NCBI RefSeq assembly: GCF_000308435.1
Contig: NZ_BAFR01000135.1
Location: 1 to 48,810 of the forward strand
Length of the DNA: 48,810 nt
Origin: Nocardia araoensis NBRC 100135
GTDB lineage: Bacteria; Actinomycetota; Actinomycetes; Mycobacteriales; Mycobacteriaceae
Direction: 5' to 3'
Below the pieces are notes generated by a model. That model saw only the letters and a list, made by a program, of their open reading frames with translations, ran no database searches and was not told where the DNA came from. How positions within the stretch are numbered: position 1 is the stretch's first letter; every line of letters begins with the position of its first letter. Of this stretch, positions 43,303-48,810 are shown piece after piece. The translations under genes and the position numbers were made by a program.

Positions 43303-43889
43303 ACGCCCGGAAGCTGCTTGCGATTTCTGCGCTGGCCGTGCTGCTTTCGGCCTGCGATTCGTTTTCGCGCACTCATCCCGACAAGTATGAGATACCGACG
43401 AGCAGCCACACGATTCAGGAGTTGTGCGACTCTGTGAAACAGTTCTTCGTCACCCGATCCGGTGCCGAAAATCTGAAGGTCAGCGCCGGTGCTGGTGGAA
43501 AAGCGCTGGCCGATAAGATCGGTACCGGCAACGGGTGTGTCTATGAGAAAGCAGATGGGTCCGCGTGGCCGTCTTCCCCCGGATACGTATCCCTGTTTCG
43601 CGTCACCACCAGTGGTAACACCCTGTCCACACCTCCCGCGCCTACAGAGAACTACCCGACCGAAGTTCTGACCGTGAACGGCGCGAGCGTCAAGGTAGCG
43701 ACCGAGCCACTGCCCAAGGGGGGCGACCACGCCACCACACTGCTCGACGTCGACCTCACCACTACCGTCGACGGCTGGAAGGGCGAACTCCACTTCAGAG
43801 CCACCGAAGACCAAATGACGCGAGACGACCGACTGACCCGAGAAGGCGCGCAGGTACTAGTCGACATGATCCGCGACCTCAAGGGTTGA
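43299..43889 (+). CDS. Lipoprotein of the type VII cassette
   Basis: 196 residues from ATG 43299, overlapping the previous stop by four bases; the frame is open further upstream but this start gives a proper lipoprotein signal (MNARKLLAISALAVLLSAC, lipobox LSAC). The mature part has two further Cys (ELCDSV, NGCVYE) that may form a disulfide, and beta-like strands later (VKVATEPLPKGG, DVDLTTTVDGWKGELHFRA). It resembles DUF3558-type lipoproteins in size and Cys use but I cannot confirm the family. Last gene of the cassette. Surface-anchored partner of the secreted proteins is the natural inference. Confidence 0.78.
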   Translation: MNARKLLAISALAVLLSACDSFSRTHPDKYEIPTSSHTIQELCDSVKQFFVTRSGAENLKVSAGAGGKALADKIGTGNGCVYEKADGSAWPSSPGYVSLFRVTTSGNTLSTPPAPTENYPTEVLTVNGASVKVATEPLPKGGDHATTLLDVDLTTTVDGWKGELHFRATEDQMTRDDRLTREGAQVLVDMIRDLKG

Positions 43890-43974
43890 CGGAAGACCAT
43901 CCGGCTACGGAGCGCGAGCGCCAACCCATTGCGCGGCCGGTCCCGCATCCTCGCAATCGGTTGGCCCCGTGCGT

Positions 43975-44277
43975 TTATCGACGCCGAAGCATCGCGTGGT
44001 GGATGTAGTACTTGTCGACCTGGCGGGTGAAGACGCTCACCAGTTCCCAGCCGAAGTACGTGTCCAGCCATTCGATACAGGAGGTCAGTATCGACAGGCT
44101 TCCGTCGTGGTTGGCTTTCAGCAGGCCCGCATCCCAGGCGAGACCTCGCCGGGGTTGCGCGTAGATGACCAGATGCTTGCGCCGGTAGGTGCGCATGTCG
44201 ACGGTTCCGTTCAGGACTGCCCTGGCGTCGAGTACCGTTCCCGGGCCCGCAGGGAGCAGTGGGGGCTGACCGTTCAC
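43975..44277 (-). CDS. Small protein of unknown function
   Basis: 100 residues from GTG 44275-44277, preceded by GGAAGGGAAGC, a strong ribosome site that fixes the start although the frame is open to 44841. Sequence features: RTYRRKHLVIYAQPRRGLAW, LSILTSCIEWLDTYFGWELV, VFTRQVDKYYIHHAMLRRR: aromatic and basic, probably a compact alpha/beta protein. No family recognised. Convergent with the type VII cassette, 85 bases after it. Confidence 0.65.
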   Translation of the reverse strand: MNGQPPLLPAGPGTVLDARAVLNGTVDMRTYRRKHLVIYAQPRRGLAWDAGLLKANHDGSLSILTSCIEWLDTYFGWELVSVFTRQVDKYYIHHAMLRRR

Positions 44278-44608
44278 GCTTCCCTTCCTACCCGCGCGGG
44301 TCGGCAGGCACGACCGAGCCGTGCATCGGTGGCAGGCCTGCGGAGGCCCCACCAGCCCGACACATCGATTCCCGCACCAGTTACCTCGGTCAATGAATCC
44401 CCCTCGGACGCAACGCGCTCGGACAGCACGGCCGGGTCCACGATACCGCTCTCGGGCTGGCGCCGATGGGCTCCAGCCGCCGCCGAGGCATCGCCCGAGC
44501 TGCCACCGCACCCGCCTGGCGCCGCCGGACCCGGTGACGGCGTCGAACGGTCGCGGCCGGGGCGGCCACGGCGCCGGGTGACCAGTATCGACGCTCGCGC
44601 CCTTCACC

Positions 44609-44803
44609 ATGCCGACCCTGGCAATCGCCGGACGTACCGACCGCATCGCGCCGGTGCATCGCTCTCGTCTCCTCGCCGAGAAACTGCCGCGATTGGTGGA
44701 ATTGGTCGAGCTCGATAGCGGGCACTGTGGACCGCCCGAAGCACCGGACGAGGTGACGGCGTTGCTGCGGCGCATCCTTCCGGCCGCGGCCGAGGCCGTG
44801 TGA
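44609..44803 (+). pseudogene. C-terminal remnant of an alpha/beta hydrolase
   Basis: The 64-codon frame reads like the last third of an alpha/beta hydrolase: MPTLAIAGRTDRIAPVHRSR (strand, then the Asp turn GRTD), VELVELDSGHCGPPEAPDEV with the catalytic-His turn SGHCG, and LLRRIL. In frame before the ATG the sequence gives APFT and then a stop about 30 bases upstream, and the core with the nucleophile is missing. It is therefore best read as a truncated remnant. The flanking 44278-44608 contains no supported gene. Confidence 0.55.
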
Positions 44804-44859
44804 CCCCAGCGATGACTCGCGAGCACACCGCCGGGAGGCAATCACACAGTAGAGATCCC

Positions 44860-44877
44860 AAAACGGACGAAAACGGA
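44860..44877 (+). promoter_or_regulatory. Tandem AAAACGGA box upstream of IPT gene 1
   Basis: AAAACGGA at 44860-44867 and again at 44870-44877, exactly ten bases apart, one helical turn. It is followed after 12 bases by TTGCCG (44890-44895), a possible -35. The IPT gene starts 125 bases after the second box. The same arrangement occurs at 46097 and 47695. Confidence 0.7.
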
Positions 44878-45002
44878 GTGGCCGGCTTCTTGCCGAGGTA
44901 GCGGCGGTGGGGCGGTAATGGAAAGTGCCGGGTCACTGAGTGAGTCGGGGCGCCCTTTCCCGGTGTAGAGAAACAATCTCCACGGAAGCAGGAGGCATCG
45001 CC

Positions 45003-45740
45003 GTGCCCACAATCACTTCGATCACCCCGACCTCGGGCCCCACCACGGGCGGCACCAGCGTCACGATCGCCGGCACCGGATTCACCGGCCCGCTGACCGT
45101 GCGTTTCGGCTCCACCGCAACGACTTTCACCATCGACTCGGCTATACAGATCACGGCCGTAGCTCCCGCGGCATCGGCCGGTCCGGTGCAGGTGACGGTC
45201 AGCGACTCGGGTGGGACCAGCAACGGAGCCACCTACACCTATCTCGCCGTCCCGGCGTTGACCTCCATCGCCCCCGGCCAGGGGTCCACCGCGGGCGGGA
45301 CGTCGGTGACGCTCACCGGGTCCGGACTGACGGGCGCCACCGCGGTCACTTTCGGCACCACACCGGCGACTTCGTTCACCGTCGACTCGGATACGCAGAT
45401 CACGGCTGTCGCCCCTGCGGGCACGGGCATCGTGTCGGTCACCGTCACCGCTCCGGGCGGCACCAGCAACGGAGTCACCTACATCTATGTGGTGGTGCCC
45501 ACCATCACGGCGATCGCGCCGGCTTCGGGTTCCACGGCGGGCGGTAACAACGTCACGATCACCGGCACCGGGTTCACCGGCCCGCTGACCGTGCGGTTCG
45601 GCAGCACCGCGACGACCTTCACCGTCGATTCCGCAACGCAGATCACCGCCATCGCTCCCGGCGGTGCGGCCGGAGCCGTGCAGGTCACCGTCACCGGATC
45701 GGGTGGAACCAGCAACGGCGTCACCTACACCTACGTCTGA
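45003..45740 (+). CDS. IPT/TIG repeat protein with three domains
   Basis: 245 residues composed almost only of three IPT/TIG immunoglobulin-like domains of about 80 residues (2-82, 83-163, 164-245). Each begins with P-x-I/L-T-x-I-x-P and the S-G/T-x-x-x-G-G-T/N-x-V-T-I-x-G-T/S-G motif and ends G-G-T-S-N-G-x-T-Y-x-Y. Domains 1 and 3 are one type (GPLTVRFGSTATTFT), domain 2 another (GATAVTFGTTPATSFT), an A-B-A order. GTG at 45003 with AGGAGG eight bases before it. There is no signal peptide, so it is either cytosolic or exported another way, for instance as a virion or tail-like adhesin. Stop is followed 14 bases later by a terminator. Confidence 0.88.
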   Translation: MPTITSITPTSGPTTGGTSVTIAGTGFTGPLTVRFGSTATTFTIDSAIQITAVAPAASAGPVQVTVSDSGGTSNGATYTYLAVPALTSIAPGQGSTAGGTSVTLTGSGLTGATAVTFGTTPATSFTVDSDTQITAVAPAGTGIVSVTVTAPGGTSNGVTYIYVVVPTITAIAPASGSTAGGNNVTITGTGFTGPLTVRFGSTATTFTVDSATQITAIAPGGAAGAVQVTVTGSGGTSNGVTYTYV

Positions 45741-45754
45741 TCCGGACAGCTCAC

Positions 45755-45784
45755 GGGCCGTCGCCGGGATCCCGGCGGCGGCCC
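45755..45784 (+). terminator. Terminator after IPT gene 1
   Basis: A 14-base stem GGGCCGTCGCCGGG (45755-45768) with CCCGGCGGCGGCCC (45771-45784), one T/G wobble and a two-base centre. It starts 14 bases past the stop. From here to 46096 no gene is apparent. Confidence 0.8.
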
Positions 45785-46096
45785 GATCGCGTCGAGCACC
45801 TGAGTCACCCTGAGTTCCCGACGCTCTCGCGGCCCCGGTCGAACCGACCGTCCTGCGGCAACGGCCGGACCTTCTTTCGCACCGGCGACGGACACCAGAC
45901 ACGCTCCTGGAAGCCGAACGGTCCGGAACCCGACAGTCGGTGCGCGCGTCGGAATTACGTCCACCGAAATGGACGGCCGAACATCGAAGGCGACAGTCCC
46001 GGCCCATCACCCCCGCGAGAACAACTCCAAGGCAGAGCCGGACGACGCGCTCCCCGCGCGGCACGCCCCGCTGGTCAACACGTGGCAACAATCCGG

Positions 46097-46114
46097 AAAA
46101 CGGACAAAAACGGA
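46097..46114 (+). promoter_or_regulatory. Tandem AAAACGGA box upstream of the short IPT-like ORF
   Basis: AAAACGGA at 46097-46104 and 46107-46114, ten-base period, followed after 12 bases by TTGCCG (46127-46132), 113 bases before the ATG at 46228. Second member of the three-box family. The bases between box and ATG show no other feature; 45785-46096 holds nothing recognisable. Confidence 0.7.
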
Positions 46115-46227
46115 TCATCCGACGCATTGCCGACGCGCTGTTCCTGGGGCATAACGGAGTTAACCGATCCAGCACCAGCATCGGCCACCCCCGCTTCGGA
46201 GGAACCAGCAAACAGAGAGGCAGCGCC

Positions 46228-46377
46228 ATGCCTACATTCCTCTCCCCGGCTTCGGGACAGCATTCGCGGGATCCTCGTGCCACGGTGACGACCGGTATTC
46301 GAGTAGACGGCACCGCTGCGGTGCAAGCGGAAGCATCACACCACGAACCGCCCTCCACCGCACCCGGGTTCGACTAG
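46228..46377 (+). pseudogene. Truncated IPT/TIG-like gene remnant
   Basis: 49-codon frame beginning MPTFLSPASGQ, which matches the start of the downstream IPT gene (MPTITSLSPTSGP) with two residues missing; the leader GAGGCAGCG before the ATG is also shared. After the first ~11 residues the sequence no longer resembles an IPT domain (HSRDPRATVTTGIRVDGTAA). It keeps its own upstream box and is followed at once by a terminator. It is most simply a decayed or internally deleted copy; a working mini-protein cannot be excluded. Confidence 0.5.
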
Positions 46378-46395
46378 ATCCCGCCCGGGCGGGAT
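46378..46395 (+). terminator. Palindrome directly after the short IPT-like ORF
   Basis: ATCCCGCCCGGGCGGGAT is an 18-base perfect palindrome starting at the base after the stop codon. It is a likely terminator and shows that the end of the transcription unit survives. The next 145 bases carry only the ribosome site (AAAAGGAAAG) of the following gene. Confidence 0.65.
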
Positions 46396-46540
46396 TCACG
46401 ACACCGACGCGGTCCGAACCTCCGACCGCGTCCCAACGGACCCGACGCTCGGGTGCGGCGCACAGTTCTCCGGACATCGGGCTTCGAGACCGGCCGACGG
46501 CACCGTCGATGCCGCCACAAAAGAGAAAAGGAAAGAACCG

Positions 46541-46762
46541 ATGAACAAGGTAATCACCTTCCTGCACAGCGAGCCCGTCCGCGCCTTGCTGTACCCGCTG
46601 CTGGTCGCGTTGATCGGCTACGGAGTCACCAAGGGCGTTGTCTCGTCCGACCTCTCCGGGTTCGTCCTCGCCATCATCGCGGCGGCGCTGGGCTTGCCCG
46701 CGGTCGAGACGGCGCGTCACCGGGTCAGCCCGGCGCCACCGGACAGCGGTGAACCAGCATGA
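46541..46762 (+). CDS. Phage holin-like small membrane protein
   Basis: 73 residues. After an N-terminal FLHSEPVRALLYP there are two hydrophobic segments (LLVALIGYGVTKGVV and FVLAIIAAALGLPAVE) and a short charged tail, the topology of small actinophage holins. ATG preceded by AAAAGGAAAG at about seven bases. The stop overlaps the next start (ATGA). I read it as part of a phage-derived cassette; pore activity is inference from topology. Confidence 0.65.
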   Translation: MNKVITFLHSEPVRALLYPLLVALIGYGVTKGVVSSDLSGFVLAIIAAALGLPAVETARHRVSPAPPDSGEPA

Positions 46763-47196
46763 AAGCCAGGAAGCAGAAGACCCGCCACGACCCCTTCGAG
46801 GTGGTGCTGTGCGCCGTCTTCGGTGTCTCGATGCTGTTGCAATGCGTCTACGGGCCGCCGCCCGGTTCGGCGACCGCGGCCATGCCGCCTGGATTCCGCA
46901 CCCTGTGGCTCGTTCTCATGGTGATCGGCTGCCTCGCCACGCTGGTCGGGCTGTTCGCCCGGCGCGTCTGGGGTTATCTGGTCGAGCAGGTCGGTCTCGG
47001 GGCGCTCGGCTGGTCCCTGGTGGCCTTCGGTGCACAACTGCTGCTATTGCAGATCCAGCACCGAACCCTCGGTGCGGCCTCGATTCTCGGGGGCCCGCTG
47101 CCGATCGCGTTGGGTGTCGCGTTCCTGTGGAAGCGCCGACAGGTGTTGCAAGACGTCCGGACACTACGCGCGGTGAAGCTATGGGAGGCGTCATGA
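46759..47196 (+). CDS. Small integral membrane protein, phage-cassette type
   Basis: 145 residues with a basic N-terminus (MKARKQKTRHDPF) and four hydrophobic segments (VVLCAVFGVSMLLQCVYG, LWLVLMVIGCLATLVGLFA, LGALGWSLVAFGAQLLLL, GGPLPIALGVAFLW). No family recognised, but position and coupling (ATGA on both sides) resemble the membrane-protein pairs that follow holins in actinophage genomes. Function unknown. Confidence 0.68.
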   Translation: MKARKQKTRHDPFEVVLCAVFGVSMLLQCVYGPPPGSATAAMPPGFRTLWLVLMVIGCLATLVGLFARRVWGYLVEQVGLGALGWSLVAFGAQLLLLQIQHRTLGAASILGGPLPIALGVAFLWKRRQVLQDVRTLRAVKLWEAS

Positions 47197-47498
47197 ACCT
47201 CCTCCAGCAGTCGCCGATCTTCGCGGCGCTCGTACTCATCGCCAGCTCGTCGGCGCTGTCGGCGGCGGTGACGGCATGGTTCAAGCGCGGCGACGTCGAC
47301 GCCAACATGACCAAGACGAAGGCCGATGCGGCGAAAGTCCTCAGCGACCTCGCCATCTCGCAGACACAGCAGATGTCCGAGCAGATGGGCGAGTTCCGCA
47401 TGGCGCTGCGTGCGCACCGGGAGTGGGATCGGAAGATGGTGAGCCGAGTGCGGCAGGCGGGCATCGAATTCGACGACCCGCCCGAACTGTTCCTCTGA
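47193..47498 (+). CDS. Small membrane-anchored coiled-coil protein, phage-cassette type
   Basis: 101 residues from ATG 47193 with GGAGG four to five bases upstream; overlaps the previous stop by four bases. One N-terminal membrane helix (FAALVLIASSSALSAAVTAWF), then a charged helix rich in Lys/Asp/Gln/Met suited to a coiled coil (KADAAKVLSDLAISQTQQM) and an AHREWDRKMVSRVRQAGIEF segment ending DDPPELFL. This helix plus the final acidic-Pro motif is a pattern seen in actinophage minor proteins next to holins, as I recall. Together with 46541 and 46759 it forms a tightly coupled three-gene unit. Confidence 0.65.
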   Translation: MNLLQQSPIFAALVLIASSSALSAAVTAWFKRGDVDANMTKTKADAAKVLSDLAISQTQQMSEQMGEFRMALRAHREWDRKMVSRVRQAGIEFDDPPELFL

Positions 47499-47606
47499 GA
47501 CGGAGATGTGCTCGACGAGCGGGACGCCGAGCGACGTTCTCCAGTGGTCGCCCGATGTTCGCGGCTGTCCGGTCCCCGGCCACCCGCTTCGCATCGGCAA
47601 ATAATC

Positions 47607-47626
47607 GGCGGCGCCGCGGCGCCGCC
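47607..47626 (+). terminator. GC palindrome downstream of the phage-like cassette
   Basis: GGCGGCGCC-GC-GGCGCCGCC, a 9-base perfect stem with a two-base centre, 108 bases past the stop of 47193-47498. Likely terminator. The rest of the 47499-47831 gap holds only the box at 47695 and the leader of the next gene. Confidence 0.65.
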
Positions 47627-47694
47627 GAAAACATCTCTGCCGCAACGTGTGCCAAGTCGTTTACTTCGCAAACAGACACGCCGCCGCCGATCCG

Positions 47695-47712
47695 AAAACG
47701 GACCAAAACGGA
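47695..47712 (+). promoter_or_regulatory. Tandem AAAACGGA box upstream of IPT gene 2
   Basis: AAAACGGA at 47695-47702 and 47705-47712, ten-base period, then TTGCCA (47724-47729) after 11 bases. The IPT gene starts 119 bases after the second box. Third member of the family; all three are preceded by ATCC within a few bases. Confidence 0.7.
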
Positions 47713-47831
47713 TTCCAGATATGTTGCCAGCCCCCATATCTCGGAGTGAGATGGAAGCTAGCCGGGCCATGGAACAGTCGGCGCCCCCGGTGACAGAGGA
47801 ACAATCACAACGGCAACAAGGAGGCAGCGTC

Positions 47832-48810
47832 ATGCCTACCATCACCTCTCTGTCCCCGACATCGGGACCGACCACCGGGGGTACGAGCGTCACGATCACG
47901 GGCACCGGATTCGGTGGTCCGACGACCGTACGGTTCGGCAGTACCGCAACCACCTTCACTCTCGATTCCGCCACGCAGATCACGGCCGTCGCCCTCGCGG
48001 GCTCGGTCGGCACCGTGCAGGTCACCGTCACCAACTCGGGTGGAACCAGCAACGGGGTCGCCTACACCTACGTCGCCGTTCCCGCGTTGAACAGCATCAC
48101 GCCCAATCAGGGGTCCACGGCGGGCGGAACGACGGTCACGCTGAACGGATCCGGCTTCACCGGCGCCACCGCGGTCACCTTCGGCAGTACGCCGGCGACT
48201 TCGTTCACGGTCGTCTCCGACACGCAGATCACGGCCGTCACTCCCCCCGGAACGGGGATCGTCCCGGTCACCGTGACCGGTCCCGGCGGCACCAGCGGCG
48301 CGGTTCCCTACATCTATGTCGTGGTCCCCACGATCACGTCCATCACGCCGACCTCCGGCCCCACCGCCGGCGGCAACAGCGTCGTCATCACCGGCACCGG
48401 GTTCACCGGCCCACTGACAGTGCGATTCGGGAGCACCGCGACGCTTTTCACGATCAACTCCCCGACTCAGATCACGGCTGTCGCGCCCGCGGGGACCGGC
48501 ACCGTGCAAGTCACTGTCACCGGCTCGGGCGGAACCAGTAACGGCGTCGCCTACACCTACGCCGCGGTGCCCACTCTGACGAGCATCGCTCCCAGCTCCG
48601 GGCCGGTGACCGGCGGGACGACCGTCGTTCTCACGGGCACGAACCTGACCGGAGCCACCGCGGTCAACTTCGGTGGTACACCGGCGACCTCGTTCACGGT
48701 CAACTCCGCCACCCAGATCACCGCCGTCGCGCCCGCCGGGACGGGAACGGTATCGGTCAGGGTCACCACGCCGGGTGGCATCAGCAACGCCGTCGCCTAC
48801 ACCTACGTCG
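47832..48810 (+). CDS. IPT/TIG repeat protein, partial at the window edge
   Basis: At least 326 residues, still open at the last base. ATG at 47832 follows AAGGAGG at eight bases. It begins MPTITSLSPTSGPTTGGTSV and contains four IPT/TIG domains so far, alternating in type A-B-A-B (GPTTVRFGSTATTFT, GATAVTFGSTPATSFT, GPLTVRFGSTATLFT, GATAVNFGGTPATSFT), each about 80 residues with the ending GG-x-SN-x-VAYTYV or close to it. No signal peptide. High similarity to the protein at 45003-45740 shows recent duplication with domain-number change. Because the end is outside the window, any C-terminal functional domain cannot be judged. Confidence 0.88.
   Translation, partial: MPTITSLSPTSGPTTGGTSVTITGTGFGGPTTVRFGSTATTFTLDSATQITAVALAGSVGTVQVTVTNSGGTSNGVAYTYVAVPALNSITPNQGSTAGGTTVTLNGSGFTGATAVTFGSTPATSFTVVSDTQITAVTPPGTGIVPVTVTGPGGTSGAVPYIYVVVPTITSITPTSGPTAGGNSVVITGTGFTGPLTVRFGSTATLFTINSPTQITAVAPAGTGTVQVTVTGSGGTSNGVAYTYAAVPTLTSIAPSSGPVTGGTTVVLTGTNLTGATAVNFGGTPATSFTVNSATQITAVAPAGTGTVSVRVTTPGGISNAVAYTYV

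Noticed and set aside
36794..43889. Complete ESX secretion locus
   Set aside because: No EccB, EccC ATPase, EccD membrane channel or mycosin is encoded; only substrates, chaperone-like proteins and lipoproteins are present.
44278..44841. N-terminal extension of the small minus-strand gene at 43975
   Set aside because: The frame stays open to 44841 but the sequence is Arg/Gly/Ala-rich, while a strong ribosome site marks the GTG at 44277.
1..48810. tRNA, rRNA, CRISPR array or intact insertion sequence
   Set aside because: No cloverleaf, rRNA segment, regular repeat-spacer array, transposase or terminal inverted repeat pair was recognised on either strand.

Overview
The window is a high-GC actinobacterial chromosome segment, most likely Nocardia or a close relative. 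The grounds are GTG/TTG starts with GGAGG-type ribosome sites, a PknK-type kinase, type VII secretion (ESX) accessory genes, DUF5753/DUF397 regulator pairs, three DUF4254 paralogues and an aerobic corrin (cobalamin) gene set. No rRNA, tRNA or CRISPR array was seen. All family names come from reading the translated sequence; no database search was run.

Layout. 1-2.2 kb: a phosphotransferase and a companion protein. 2.3-9.5 kb, leftward: cobE-like, cobB, cobO, a chelatase AAA/VWA subunit, a GNAT acetyltransferase and mqo. 9.7-14.6 kb: two alpha/beta-hydrolase-fold genes, a VapBC-like toxin-antitoxin pair, cobQ and map. 14.8-18.6 kb: membrane proteins, DUF4254 copy 1 and an amidohydrolase. 18.9-26 kb: a PknK-like kinase/ATPase, a PAS-GGDEF diguanylate cyclase, a class I terpene synthase and a PAS-ANTAR protein. 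26.4-33.6 kb: a DUF5753 regulator, an APC permease, an ImmA/IrrE-like protease, DUF4254 copy 2, a divergent SDR/HxlR pair and a MerR regulator fused to a DNA sliding-clamp-like domain. 33.7-36.6 kb: a TIGR03118-like lipoprotein and a divergent nitrobindin sharing an IdeR-like box, then DUF4254 copy 3 coupled to an unknown protein. 36.8-43.9 kb: a DUF5753/DUF397 pair followed by two type VII secretion accessory clusters. 44-48.8 kb: IPT/TIG repeat proteins flanking a phage-like small-membrane-protein cassette.

How the genes work together. CobO, CobB, CobQ, the chelatase subunit and the CobE-like protein all belong to adenosylcobalamin synthesis. The type VII region carries substrates, lipoproteins and an EspG-like chaperone but no EccC/EccD core, so it probably depends on a secretion machine encoded elsewhere.

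Most notable: (i) a four-gene overlapping cassette (YbaB/EspL-like, two WXG-like, lipoprotein) at 41571-43889; (ii) three IPT/TIG units, each preceded by the same tandem AAAACGGA box (10-bp period) at a nearly constant distance from the start codon; (iii) the MerR/beta-clamp fusion; (iv) a terpene synthase whose first aspartate motif begins with Asn.
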